Assembly: GCA_016716005.1 (NCBI GenBank)
Contig: JADJXE010000001.1
Span: 1,315,001 to 1,379,000, forward strand
Source of the DNA: Acidimicrobiales bacterium
GTDB taxonomy: Bacteria > Actinomycetota > Acidimicrobiia > Acidimicrobiales > JADJXE01
Direction: 5' to 3'
Length of the DNA: 64,000 nt
The notes under the pieces are model-generated. The model was not told where the DNA came from, did not search any database, and was given only the letters and a program-made list of their open reading frames with translations. Numbering within the stretch: position 1 is the first letter of the stretch; each line of letters starts with the position of its first letter. Below are positions 10,449 to 19,141 of this stretch, piece by piece. The translations under genes and the position numbers were made by a program.

Positions 10449-11681
10449 TCAGAACCCGGTCGAGAGGAAGGGAGCGGGGAAGGAGGCGAACATGGTGTCG
10501 GCCAGGGCCAGGGCCTCGGGACGCAGCCCGTGCACCCGGCCCGCCCCGGCCAGCGTGGACGGCGCCACCCCGCCGAGCAGCACCGACGCCAGGTCGGCGG
10601 CCGACATCCCCAGATCGGGCGGGTCGTCGGTGCGGGCGCACGCTGCACCGTCGGCATCCGCTTCGAGCAGGTAGCACCCGTCGTTGCCCGGAAGGTGGCC
10701 GTCGACGATCTCGAGCACCAGCCGGCCGGGGACGGAGTAGGTGCGCGACGCCAGCACGCGCGGGATGTCGAGGAGCCGCAGCCAGAGGCCGTCGTGCCGG
10801 CTCGTCACCCGCAGCCGGCGTGGATCGGCCAGCAGGTGGCGGATCGGGTCGTCGACGGGGAGCCGGTGGGCGGTCACCGTCGTGACCAGGTCGGCGTCGA
10901 GGGCGACCCGCCAGAGGGCGGCGTTGGCCTCGGGCGTCGTCGCCACCACCTCCTGCAGCTCGAGCGCGCCCGCCGGGAGGCTGTGCCGCCACTCGGCCGT
11001 GCGTCGATACGTGAGGTACCCGTCGATCGCGCCACCGTGCGCCTCGTGCACGACCCAGCGGCGGTTGCCGGCGCGGCCCCGGAACCACGCTGGGTCCTCG
11101 GTGGCGAGGTCCCAGTACGCGTCGTCGCGGTCGATGTCGCCCGGACGGGCCCGGCGCACCCGGTCGAAGAGGGGCGGCACCAGCAGGCGGGCCTCGGCAG
11201 GGGTGACGAAGCGCACCGAGCCGGGGTCGTCGAGCGGCCGGGCGAAGCCGCCGTGGCTCGTGTCGATCTCCACCGAGAGCGCGCTGGTGGCCACGCCGTA
11301 GCCGAAGCGCTCGTAGATCGTGGCCTCCGAGGCGATCAGGATCGCCACCGGCTCACCCCGCTCCTCGGCCTGCGCGAAGAGCCAGGCCATCATCGCCCGG
11401 AGGGCGCCGCGTCGGCGATGGGTGGGGAGCACCGCAACGGCGGTGACGCCGGCGGCGGGAACGATCGCCGGGCCGGGGAGGGTGAGCTCCAGCGTGTACG
11501 CCGATGCGGTGCCCACCAGCCGGCCCCGGTCGAACGACCCGACCGACCGGTCGAGCTCGAGGAAGCGCGCCCGGTCCAGACGCTCCTCGTCGGTGGGGTC
11601 GGGTTCGCCGAAGGCGACGGAGGCCACGTCCTGGAAGGCGTGGACCTCGTCGGCGGTGATGGGGCGCACCTCCAGATCCAT
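10449..11681 (-). CDS. Eis-like GNAT N-acetyltransferase
   Basis: The protein has 410 residues, close to mycobacterial Eis. It has an N-terminal GNAT fold with the acetyl-CoA loop VAVLPTHRRRGALRAMM (residues about 83-99), a second degenerate GNAT domain, and a C-terminal SCP2-like domain. It ends in STGF, consistent with the conserved C-terminal carboxylate used in Eis catalysis. A tyrosine in YERFGYGVAT fits the catalytic region. Members acetylate amines, including aminoglycosides, but the natural substrate here is unknown. TAGACC lies six bases before the ATG, so the message may be leaderless. It is followed by a transporter gene further upstream on the same strand. Confidence 0.85.
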   Translation of the reverse strand: MDLEVRPITADEVHAFQDVASVAFGEPDPTDEERLDRARFLELDRSVGSFDRGRLVGTASAYTLELTLPGPAIVPAAGVTAVAVLPTHRRRGALRAMMAWLFAQAEERGEPVAILIASEATIYERFGYGVATSALSVEIDTSHGGFARPLDDPGSVRFVTPAEARLLVPPLFDRVRRARPGDIDRDDAYWDLATEDPAWFRGRAGNRRWVVHEAHGGAIDGYLTYRRTAEWRHSLPAGALELQEVVATTPEANAALWRVALDADLVTTVTAHRLPVDDPIRHLLADPRRLRVTSRHDGLWLRLLDIPRVLASRTYSVPGRLVLEIVDGHLPGNDGCYLLEADADGAACARTDDPPDLGMSAADLASVLLGGVAPSTLAGAGRVHGLRPEALALADTMFASFPAPFLSTGF

Positions 11682-11727
11682 GCCCGTGGTCTACTCCCCG
11701 GTGCGCCCGAAGGCGGGGTGGCCCCGG

Positions 11728-13326
11728 TCAGGGCGCAACCGCCTCCCCCGCGAGCGGCGGCACGGCAGCGGCCCCGGGCGGCGCCCCCGAGGCCTCCTCC
11801 GCCGTCACGCCCTCGGCGGACCGGGACCGGACCGGGAGGAAGGCCAAGGTGAGCACCGCGCCGGCCAGGGCCACGCCCGCGGCCACGAGCACCCCGACGT
11901 GCAGTGCGTCGACGAACGCACCCCGCGCCGCGGCCGCCAGGAGCTCGGCCGCGGCACCGGGTGCCCGCGCCGCCACCTCGAGCGCCGCCCCCACCGAGCT
12001 CCGGGCGGCCGCCAGCGCCTCCGGCGGCACGGGCCTCCCGTCCAGCGCATCGGCCAGGCGCGCGCCGTACACCGAGGAGGCGAGGCTGCCGATGACGGCC
12101 ACGCCGAGTGCCCCGCCGACCTGGCGCGTGGTGTCGTTCACCGCGGACCCCACCCCCGCCCTGGCCCGCGGCAGCGACCCCATGATCGACTCGGTGGCGG
12201 GTGCCATCGTGCACCCCATCCCGACGCCCATGACGATCATGGGGATCGCGATCAGGCCGTAGGACGAGTCCACCTGGTACGTGGCCGCGAGGGCGAGGCC
12301 GCCCGCGATGAGCGCGAGGCCGGCGGCGACCACCAGCTTCGTGCCGACCCGCTCGACCACCCGGGCGGAGATGGGGGCGGCGGCCATCACGGCCAGGGCG
12401 TACGGCACGATGCGCACACCGGCCTGCAGGGGCGTGTAGCCCTTGACGAACTGCAGGTACTGCGTGAGCAGGAAAAGCGACCCGAGCAGCGAGAAGAACG
12501 TGAGCGTCACCGCCGCGCTGGCCGCGGTGAAGCGCGGGTCGCGGAAGAAGTGCAGGTCGAGCATCGGGTGGTCGGAGTGGAGCTCCCACGCCCCGAACAG
12601 CCCGAGCAGCAGCAGGGCGGCGGCGAACGCGCCCACCACCTCGGGCTCCGTCCAGCCGGTCGAGGGCGCCTCGATGATCGCCCAGATCAGCAGGGTCAGA
12701 CCGGCGATCGACAGGATCGCGCCGAGCGGGTCGACGCGGGGCGCCGACGGGTCGCGCGACGTGGGCACGACAGAGCGGCCCGCCACCAGCGCCGTCAGCA
12801 CGACGGGGACGTTCACCACGAACACCGATCCCCAGTAGAAGTGCTCGAGCAGCCAGCCGCCGATGACGGGCCCGAGGGCGACGCTGAGCCCCGACACCGC
12901 GGCCCACACGGCGATGGCGCGGCCACGCTCGCGCGGCTCGCGGAACACGTCGGTGAGGATCGACAGCGTGGCCGGCATGATCAGCGCTCCGCCGATCCCC
13001 ATGAAGGCCCGGGTCGCGATGAGCTGCGTGGGGCTGTCGGACAGCGCCGAGAGCACCGAGCCGGTGCCGAACACCAGCAACCCCACCTCCAGGGCGCCCT
13101 TGCGCCCGAAGCGGTCGCCGAGGGCACCGGCGGTGAGGACGAGGCCGGCGAACACCAGCACGTAGGCGTCGACGATCCACTGCAGCTGGCTGGTGCTCGC
13201 CCCCAGGTCGCGCACCAGCGTGGGGATCGCCACGTTCAGGATCGTATTGTCGAGCACGATGATGAACAGGCTCATGCAGAGCACCACCAGCGTGAGCCAC
13301 CGGCGACGGGGTGGTGCCTGCGCCAT
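11728..13326 (-). CDS. DHA2-family MFS drug/proton antiporter
   Basis: A 532-residue transporter with about 14 membrane helices. It carries the EmrB/QacA signatures: LDNTILNVAIPTLVRDLG in helix 1, GDRFGRKGALEVG (motif A) after helix 2, and GPVIGGWLLEHFYW (motif C) in helix 5. The C-terminal ~80 residues are Ala/Pro-rich and include the last helix. ATG 13326 is six bases after CATACT and has no Shine-Dalgarno sequence. The gene is divergent from the membrane protein at 13419. Efflux of hydrophobic compounds is the usual role; the substrate is not predictable. The Eis-like acetyltransferase lies 46 bases downstream and could share the transcript. Confidence 0.92.
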   Translation of the reverse strand: MAQAPPRRRWLTLVVLCMSLFIIVLDNTILNVAIPTLVRDLGASTSQLQWIVDAYVLVFAGLVLTAGALGDRFGRKGALEVGLLVFGTGSVLSALSDSPTQLIATRAFMGIGGALIMPATLSILTDVFREPRERGRAIAVWAAVSGLSVALGPVIGGWLLEHFYWGSVFVVNVPVVLTALVAGRSVVPTSRDPSAPRVDPLGAILSIAGLTLLIWAIIEAPSTGWTEPEVVGAFAAALLLLGLFGAWELHSDHPMLDLHFFRDPRFTAASAAVTLTFFSLLGSLFLLTQYLQFVKGYTPLQAGVRIVPYALAVMAAAPISARVVERVGTKLVVAAGLALIAGGLALAATYQVDSSYGLIAIPMIVMGVGMGCTMAPATESIMGSLPRARAGVGSAVNDTTRQVGGALGVAVIGSLASSVYGARLADALDGRPVPPEALAAARSSVGAALEVAARAPGAAAELLAAAARGAFVDALHVGVLVAAGVALAGAVLTLAFLPVRSRSAEGVTAEEASGAPPGAAAVPPLAGEAVAP

Positions 13327-13332
13327 GCGGTC

Positions 13333-13338
13333 AGTATG
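13333..13338 (-). promoter_or_regulatory. -10 element, leaderless start of the DHA2 transporter
   Basis: CATACT on the minus strand ends six bases before ATG 13326; no clear -35. Confidence 0.4.
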
Positions 13339-13418
13339 GGCCCCGGCCGATGCCGTGGCGACCGCCCCTCGGCCTAGCGTGGGGCAGCCGGGCCCACGGG
13401 GCCCGCCCGGGAGGATCG

Positions 13419-15131
13419 ATGACCGACAGCACCGGCGAGGGACACGAGCCGGAGACGGCCGAGGGGGCCGAGCGACCCGAGCCCGAGGGGGTCGACGCAC
13501 CCGACACGGTCGGGCAGGCCCCGGCATCGCCGGCCGAGTCGCCCGAGGAGGAGCTGGCCCGCCTGCGCGCCGAGGTGGCCGCCCTGCGGGCCGGCACACA
13601 GGCCCCCGCGCCACCCCAGGCGGAACCCCGGGCCGAGCGGCACGGCCACCCGCGTCTGCGCGTGACCGGCGCGGTGGTGCTGCTCGTCGTCGGCTCCCTC
13701 CTCGCGGTGCTGGCGAACGTGGGGCTCTGGACCCGCAACGTCGTGCTCGACACCGACACCTACGTCGACACCGTGGCGGCGCTGCCCCAGAACCCGGAGG
13801 TGGCCCGCGCCCTCGCCGTGTTCTCGGTCGACGAGCTGTTCACCCAGGTCGACGTGGAGCAGAAGATCGAGGACGCGCTGCCCGAGGACTTCCAGTTCCT
13901 GACCGGCCCGGCCGAGTCGGCGGTGCGTGGCTTCGCGGAGGACGCGGCGACCACCGTCATCCAGAGCAACGCCTTCGACACGATCTGGACAGCGGCCCAG
14001 CGCCAGGCGCACGGCCAGGCCCGCGGCCTGCTGCTCGACGGCAACGGCGTGCTCGTGACCACCTCGGGAGGTGAGCTGCAGCTGCGGCTCGGCGCGCTCG
14101 TGAACGCGACGCTCGACGAGCTGGGCACCACCGGCCGGGACCTGTTCTCGAACCTCGACATCCCCGACGACGTCGGCACCGTCACCGTGGCCGAGAACGA
14201 CACCATCCGCCAGGCGCGCACGGCCGTGCAGACGCTCAACTGGAGCCCGCTGCTCCTCGTGCTGCTCTCCCTGCTCTGCTTCGCGGGCACGGTCGCCCTC
14301 TGGCCCCGCCACCGGCGCGGCCTGGTGGCCGTGTGCATCGGCGTGATCGTCGTCATGGGGCTCACGCTGTTCGCCATCGCCGTCGGCCAGGCGGTGGGCG
14401 TGAGCCGGATCGACGATCCCACCTACCGCGCCGGTGCCGAGGCGGCGCTGGGCATCCTCGACCAGGGCCTGGCGGAGCAGACCCGCACCCTGCTGCTCCT
14501 CGCGCTGCTCGTCGGCGTGATCGCGGTGGTGACCGGCCCGGCCCCCTGGGCGGTCCGGGCCCGAGCCGCCGTGCGCGACGGTGCCGCCGACCTGTGGCGG
14601 CGGCTCGGCACGCCCGAGAACCGCGAGCAGGTCGTGGGCGCGGCCGCCACCTACAAGGTGCCGATCCGCATCGGCATCGCCACCATCGGGGTGATCGTGC
14701 TGGTGTTCTTCACCGGCATCTCCCTCACGTCGATCCTGGTGGTGGCCGCCCTCGTGGCCCTCGCCCTCATCGGCGCCGAGGCACTTGCCTCCTCGGGGAC
14801 GCCCGCCGAGGAGGGAACCGCCGCCGCCGGGGCCGAGGCACCGGCCGGCGGAGCACCGGCCGGCGCGATCCCGGTCGGCGGAGCCGGGCGCCGCGAGACG
14901 GCACTGCAGTGGATGGCCGACCACCGCGTCGGGGTGCGCGTCGGCGTGATCGGGCTCGGCCTGGTCCTCCTGCTCCTCGTCGGCCTGTCGGTGGGGAACC
15001 TGATCGTGATCGCCCTCTTCGTGGGGCTCGCCCTCCTGGGCCTGGAGGTGGCCGCGGTGGGCCCGGCGCAGCCCCCGCCCGGCCCGGGCGGTCAGCCGGC
15101 CGCGGTGGGCCCCGGCGAGCCCGCCCGGTAG
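13419..15131 (+). CDS. Large multi-pass membrane protein with extracellular loop, unknown function
   Basis: 570 residues. Residues 1-75 are acidic and Pro/Ala-rich with a short coiled coil (SPEEELARLRAEVAALR). The first membrane helix is about 84-104. It is followed by a ~165-residue outside domain opening with VLDTDTYVDTVAALPQNP, a motif I recognise from uncharacterised actinobacterial membrane proteins. Five or more further helices follow, including two hydrophobic pairs separated by an Ala/Gly linker near residues 465-495, and a Pro/Gly tail. ATG 13419 follows GGGAGG by four bases. A lipoprotein gene begins within about ten bases of its stop, suggesting a shared envelope role. No enzymatic motif is seen. 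Confidence 0.8.
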   Translation: MTDSTGEGHEPETAEGAERPEPEGVDAPDTVGQAPASPAESPEEELARLRAEVAALRAGTQAPAPPQAEPRAERHGHPRLRVTGAVVLLVVGSLLAVLANVGLWTRNVVLDTDTYVDTVAALPQNPEVARALAVFSVDELFTQVDVEQKIEDALPEDFQFLTGPAESAVRGFAEDAATTVIQSNAFDTIWTAAQRQAHGQARGLLLDGNGVLVTTSGGELQLRLGALVNATLDELGTTGRDLFSNLDIPDDVGTVTVAENDTIRQARTAVQTLNWSPLLLVLLSLLCFAGTVALWPRHRRGLVAVCIGVIVVMGLTLFAIAVGQAVGVSRIDDPTYRAGAEAALGILDQGLAEQTRTLLLLALLVGVIAVVTGPAPWAVRARAAVRDGAADLWRRLGTPENREQVVGAAATYKVPIRIGIATIGVIVLVFFTGISLTSILVVAALVALALIGAEALASSGTPAEEGTAAAGAEAPAGGAPAGAIPVGGAGRRETALQWMADHRVGVRVGVIGLGLVLLLLVGLSVGNLIVIALFVGLALLGLEVAAVGPAQPPPGPGGQPAAVGPGEPAR

Positions 15132-15134
15132 GGT
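15129..15134 (+). promoter_or_regulatory. -10-like hexamer before lipoprotein gene
   Basis: TAGGGT, which includes the stop codon of the preceding gene, ends seven bases before GTG 15142. Confidence 0.3.
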
Positions 15135-15141
15135 GCGCGCC

Positions 15142-15750
15142 GTGCCCCGCTCCCGATGCCTCGCCGGCCTCGTGCTCGCCGCGCTCGTCCTCGCCGGGCT
15201 CACCGCGTGCGGCGGCGATGACGACGACGGCAGCGCCGGCACGAACACCGAGGCGGTGCCGGCCGACCAGTGGGCCGACGAAGTCTGCAACGTGCTGCAG
15301 ACCCTCGCCGAGGCCGTGCAGACCAACGCCGACCAGCTGGCGCAGGTGATCCCCACCCTCGGCCAGACGCCGACGCCCCAGGAGGCCGTCGAGGGCCCGG
15401 TCGCCGACATGAGCGCCGCCTACACCGATGCCCAGAACGGCGTGGCGAACGCCGGCGTGCCCGACGTCGCCGGGGGCGACGACGTCTCGCAGGCGCTGCA
15501 GGACACGATCGAGCAGGTCAACGGGCAGTTCGACGAGGCCTACGCGGCCGTCGGCGCGGCCAGCCCGACCGACGCGGCGTCGGTGACCGACGCCGCACAG
15601 GCCCTGGCGGAGGCGTTCACCACCGCCACGACCACCCTGATCGGCACCCCGGACCTGCTGGCAGGGGTGTCGGCCGACGCGAGCGACGAGCTCACGGCCG
15701 CCTTCGAGCAGTCCGCGGCCTGCCAGCAGCTGGCCGCGGCCGCCGGCTAG
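15142..15750 (+). CDS. Lipoprotein, unknown function
   Basis: A 202-residue predicted lipoprotein. The signal peptide has arginines near the start, a long hydrophobic core (LAGLVLAALVLAG) and the lipobox LTAC, followed by GGDDDDGS as a flexible tether. The mature part is Ala/Thr/Asp-rich and mostly helical, with two cysteines (EVCNVL and AACQQL) that could form a disulfide. GTG 15142 is preferred: TAGGGT lies seven bases upstream and there is no ribosome site; GTG 15133 in the same frame would add three residues. The preceding membrane protein gene ends at 15131, so the two may also be co-transcribed. It converges on gatB. Confidence 0.8.
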   Translation: MPRSRCLAGLVLAALVLAGLTACGGDDDDGSAGTNTEAVPADQWADEVCNVLQTLAEAVQTNADQLAQVIPTLGQTPTPQEAVEGPVADMSAAYTDAQNGVANAGVPDVAGGDDVSQALQDTIEQVNGQFDEAYAAVGAASPTDAASVTDAAQALAEAFTTATTTLIGTPDLLAGVSADASDELTAAFEQSAACQQLAAAAG

Positions 15751-15775
15751 CCCCGACCTCGCCGCGCTCAGCCGG

Positions 15776-17212
15776 TCAGTCGGCGGACGAGGCGGCCCGC
15801 CCACGGAGCAGGGCGGTGACGGCCTTGCCGTCGGCCTGCCCCTGCGTGGCCTTCATCACCCGGCCGACGAAGAACCCCGTGAGCTTCCCGCGCTCCTTGT
15901 CGTCACCGGCCCGGTAGCGCTCCCACTCGGCCGGGTTGGCGGCGATCACCTGCTCGACGGCGGCCGCGAGGGCGTCGGCGCCCATGGCCTCGAACCCCTT
16001 CGCCGCCGCCACCGCCTCGGGATCGCCGCCGTGCTCCACCAGCTCGGCCAGCACCTGCTTGGCCTGCGTGGCGGTGAGCAGCGAGCCGACCTCCATGGTC
16101 GTCAGCGTGGCGAGGGCCGCGGGGTCGAGACCCGCGGCCCGCTCGTCGGTCAGGTCGTGCTCCACGTGGGTGAGGACCCGGGCAGGGTCCCCGCCCGCGG
16201 CGATGGCCGCGACGGCCAGCCCGTCGAGGTCGCGCTCGACCGCGATGGCCACCGCCGGGGTCGCCGCGTCGACCGCGGCTGCGGACGCGAGTGCGGTCCG
16301 GCGCTCCGCGGGCAGCACGGGCAGTGCCTCGCGGACCCGCTCGATCCATGCCGAGCCGGGGTCGACCGGCACCAGGTCGGGCTCCGGGAAGTACCGGTAG
16401 TCGTCGGCCTCCTCCTTGGAGCGCAGGGTGTGGGTGCGGCCCTCCTCCTCGTCCCAGTGCCGGGTCTCCTGGCGGACGCGCCCGCCCGTCTCGAGCAGAT
16501 CGACCTGACGGCGGGCCTCGTACTCGATGGCCCGCCCGAGCGAGCGCAGCGAGTTGAGGTTCTTGATCTCGCAGCGGGTGCCCAGCATGTCGCTCCCCGC
16601 GGCACGCACCGAGACGTTGGCGTCGACGCGCATCGAGCCCTCCTCCATCTTGGCGTCGGACACGCCCGTCGCCAGGAGGATCGACCGCAGCTCGGCCACG
16701 TACTGACGGGCCTGCTCGCCGCTGCGCAGGTCGGGCCGGCCGACGATCTCGAGCAGCGGCACGCCCGCCCGGTTGTAGTCGACGAGGGAGTGCGCGGCCT
16801 GGTGGATCCGGCCACCGCCCCCGACGTGGGTGGTCTTGCCGGTGTCCTCCTCGAGGTGCGCGCGCTCGATGCCGACCCGCTGGCCCGAGGGCAGCTCCAG
16901 CCACCCGTCGGTGTTGATGGGCAGGTCGTACTGGCTGACCTGGTAGTCCTTGGGCATGTCCGGGTAGAAGTAGTTCTTCCGGTGGAAGATCGAGGGCCGG
17001 ACCTCGCAGTGGACCGCCGCTCCCAGGCGCATGGCCAGCTCGACGGCCTGGCGGTTGAGCACCGGCAGCGAGCCGGGCAGGCCGAGGCACACCGGGCACA
17101 CGTTGGTGTTGGGCTCGTCGCCGAAGCGGTTGGGGCAGCCACAGAACAGCTTGGTGGCGGTGGCCAGCTCGCAGTGGACCTCGAGGCCGACGACGGTCTC
17201 CCAGTCGCCCAT
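15776..17212 (-). CDS. gatB: Asp/Glu-tRNA amidotransferase subunit B
   Basis: The 478-residue tRNA-binding and kinase-like subunit of GatCAB, which turns Glu-tRNA(Gln) and/or Asp-tRNA(Asn) into the amide forms. GLEVHCELATATKLFCGC opens the cradle domain, with zinc-binding cysteines CGCPNR and CPVCLG. HLEEDTGKTTH and DYNRAGVPLLEIV are hallmark motifs, and the C-terminal YqeY-like tail domain is complete (GFFVGRVMKATQGQAD). ATG 17212 overlaps the gatA stop as ATGA. It is the last gene of gatC-gatA-gatB. Confidence 0.97.
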   Translation of the reverse strand: MGDWETVVGLEVHCELATATKLFCGCPNRFGDEPNTNVCPVCLGLPGSLPVLNRQAVELAMRLGAAVHCEVRPSIFHRKNYFYPDMPKDYQVSQYDLPINTDGWLELPSGQRVGIERAHLEEDTGKTTHVGGGGRIHQAAHSLVDYNRAGVPLLEIVGRPDLRSGEQARQYVAELRSILLATGVSDAKMEEGSMRVDANVSVRAAGSDMLGTRCEIKNLNSLRSLGRAIEYEARRQVDLLETGGRVRQETRHWDEEEGRTHTLRSKEEADDYRYFPEPDLVPVDPGSAWIERVREALPVLPAERRTALASAAAVDAATPAVAIAVERDLDGLAVAAIAAGGDPARVLTHVEHDLTDERAAGLDPAALATLTTMEVGSLLTATQAKQVLAELVEHGGDPEAVAAAKGFEAMGADALAAAVEQVIAANPAEWERYRAGDDKERGKLTGFFVGRVMKATQGQADGKAVTALLRGRAASSAD

Positions 17213-18657
17213 CAGCGCAGCTCCTCCCCTGCGGGTGCCGCGGCTTCGAGCACGGCGGCGGCACGGAACATCCTGGCCTCACCCATCGCCGGGGCGAGGA
17301 GCTGCACCCCCACCGGCAGGCCGTCGGTGCCGGTGCCGAAGGGCACCGACACGGCGGCGTGTCCCGCCAGGTTGGTGGGGATCGTGCACACGTCGGACAG
17401 GTACATCGACAGCGGATCGGACGTCTTCTCACCCAGGGGGAAGGCCGTGGTGGGGGTGGCCGGCGACACGAGCAGGTCGACCTGCTCGTAGGCCCGCGCG
17501 AAGTCGCGGGTGATGAGCGTGCGCACCCGCTGGGCCTTGCCGTAGTAGGCGTCGTAGTAGCCCGCCGACAGGGCGTAGGTGCCGAGCATGATGCGGCGCT
17601 TCACCTCGGCGCCGAAGCCGGCCTCACGGGTGGCCGCGTTCATGGCCGCGGTGTCGGCCGCGTCGACGCGCAGCCCGTAGCGGACCCCGTCGTAGCGGGC
17701 CAGGTTGCTCGACGCCTCGGCCGGGGCGATCAGGTAGTACGCCGACAGCCCGTAGGTCACCGCCGGCACCGACACCACCTCGACGGTGGCGCCGGCCGCC
17801 TCGAGCGCGGTGGCCGCCTCGTCGACCCTGGCGAGCACGTCGGGGGCGATGCCGTCGCGCAGCTCGGCCAGCAGCCCGACACGGAGGCCGGCGACGCCCT
17901 CGTCGAGGGCGAGCGACACCTCCGGCGGCGGGCCGGGGATCGAGGTGGAGTCCCGCGGGTCGTGGCCGGCGATCACCTCGAACAGCGCGGCGGCGTCGGC
18001 GACCGTGCGGGCGAACGGGCCGATCTGGTCGAGCGACGAGGCGAAGGCCACGAGGCCGTAGCGCGACACCAGGCCGTACGTGGGCTTCACCCCCACCACC
18101 CCGCACAGCGCGGCCGGCTGGCGGATCGACCCGCCGGTGTCGGAGCCCAGGGCCAGGGGGGCGAACCCGGCGGCGACGGCCGCGGCCGACCCGCCGCTCG
18201 ACCCGCCCGGCACCCGGGTGGGGTCGTGGGGGTTGCGCGTCGGCCCGAACGCCGAGTTCTCGGTGGAGGAGCCCATGGCGAACTCGTCGAGGTTCGTCTT
18301 GCCCACCACCACCGCACCGGCGGCCACCACCCGCTGCACCGCGGTGGCCGTGTAGGGCGGCCTCCACCCCTCCAGGATCCGGCTGCTGCACGTGGTGGGG
18401 ATGCCCCGCGTGCACAGGTTGTCCTTCAGGGCGATCGGCACGCCCGCGAGCGGGCCCGGATCGTCGCCCGCGGCCACCCGGCGGTCGACCTCGTCGGCGG
18501 CGACCCGGGCTTCGTCGGCGACCACCAGGTTGAAGGCGTGCAGCTCGGGCTCGCGCGCCTCGATCCGCTCGAGGTGCTCCTCGAGCACGTCGCGCGCCGA
18601 CCGCCGCCCGGCGCGGACGCCGCCTGCGATCCCGAGCGCGGTCTCGGTCGAGCTCAC
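17212..18657 (-). CDS. gatA: Asp/Glu-tRNA amidotransferase subunit A
   Basis: The 481-residue glutaminase subunit of GatCAB, an amidase-signature enzyme that releases ammonia from glutamine. The Ser-cisSer-Lys triad is present: the lysine in PIALKDNLCT and the serines in the Gly/Ser-rich GGSSGGSAAAVAAG and SDTGGSIRQPA. GTG 18657 is chosen because GTGA overlaps the gatC stop by four bases and the product begins at the family N-terminus (SSTETALG). The frame is open far upstream but that part lies over gatC. Genes are tightly coupled, matching the fixed stoichiometry of the complex. Confidence 0.97.
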   Translation of the reverse strand: MSSTETALGIAGGVRAGRRSARDVLEEHLERIEAREPELHAFNLVVADEARVAADEVDRRVAAGDDPGPLAGVPIALKDNLCTRGIPTTCSSRILEGWRPPYTATAVQRVVAAGAVVVGKTNLDEFAMGSSTENSAFGPTRNPHDPTRVPGGSSGGSAAAVAAGFAPLALGSDTGGSIRQPAALCGVVGVKPTYGLVSRYGLVAFASSLDQIGPFARTVADAAALFEVIAGHDPRDSTSIPGPPPEVSLALDEGVAGLRVGLLAELRDGIAPDVLARVDEAATALEAAGATVEVVSVPAVTYGLSAYYLIAPAEASSNLARYDGVRYGLRVDAADTAAMNAATREAGFGAEVKRRIMLGTYALSAGYYDAYYGKAQRVRTLITRDFARAYEQVDLLVSPATPTTAFPLGEKTSDPLSMYLSDVCTIPTNLAGHAAVSVPFGTGTDGLPVGVQLLAPAMGEARMFRAAAVLEAAAPAGEELR

Positions 18658-18956
18658 GGCGCCTCCCCCAGGATCGGCGGCACCCGGAAGCGGCCGTCCT
18701 CGGCCGCGGGGGCCTGGGCCAGCACCTCGTCGCGGTCGACTCCCGGTCGGACGACGTCGTCGCGCAGCACGTTGGCGAGCGGGTAGGGGTGGGTCGTGGG
18801 GGGCACGTCGGCCAGCTCGAGCGCTTCCACGTCGGCGGCGTGCTCCAGCACCGCGCCGAGCTGCTCGGTGTAGCGCTCCAGCTCGTCGTCGGTGAGGTCG
18901 AGGCGGGCGAGCCGGGCCACGTGGGCGGCCTGCTCCCGTGAGATCGATCCGGGCAC
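18654..18956 (-). CDS. gatC: Asp/Glu-tRNA amidotransferase subunit C
   Basis: A 100-residue small subunit that stabilises the GatA-GatB interface. SREQAAHVARLARLDLTDDE at the N-terminus and NVLRDDVV in the middle are typical of the family. GTG 18956 gives the usual length; it lies eight bases after TAGCAT and could be a leaderless start. ATG 18989 in the same frame would add eleven residues (MPGEGRLAWAA) and is the alternative. It is the first gene of the gat operon. Confidence 0.9.
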   Translation of the reverse strand: MPGSISREQAAHVARLARLDLTDDELERYTEQLGAVLEHAADVEALELADVPPTTHPYPLANVLRDDVVRPGVDRDEVLAQAPAAEDGRFRVPPILGEAP

Positions 18957-18964
18957 GGCGGCCC

Positions 18965-18970
18965 ATGCTA
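18965..18970 (-). promoter_or_regulatory. -10-like hexamer before gatC
   Basis: TAGCAT ends eight bases before GTG 18956. Confidence 0.3.
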
Positions 18971-18994
18971 GGCGTCCCTCTCCCGGCATCCTCC

Positions 18995-19034
18995 CGGCCC
19001 CGGCCCCTGCCCCGGCCCCGGCCTCGGCCCCGGC
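18995..19034. repeat. Imperfect GGCCCC hexamer repeat
   Basis: Six near-copies of GGCCCC (some with T) in the divergent spacer between gatC and the SurE-like gene. On the minus strand this reads as GGGG runs spaced by CC, so it could form a G-quadruplex. Confidence 0.7.
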
Positions 19035-19109
19035 GAATCTTCGCGGCGCCGTCGTGCCGGCGTCACCCGGCGCTCACCCCACGGCCACGTACGCCGTCGA
19101 GCATGGACG

Positions 19110-19121
19110 CCCCCCCCCCCC
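19110..19121. repeat. Run of 12 cytosines upstream of the SurE-like gene
   Basis: A homopolymer of 12 C ends 20 bases before GTG 19142. It lies in frame inside an alternative ORF start (ATG 19103), so length changes would affect that longer form. Confidence 0.85.
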
Positions 19122-19141
19122 GGTCACGAGGAGGATGCAAC

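Noticed and set aside
10449..13326. Dedicated antibiotic resistance pair (Eis-like enzyme and DHA2 transporter)
   Set aside because: Both families have broad or unknown substrates and no cluster of resistance or biosynthesis genes surrounds them.
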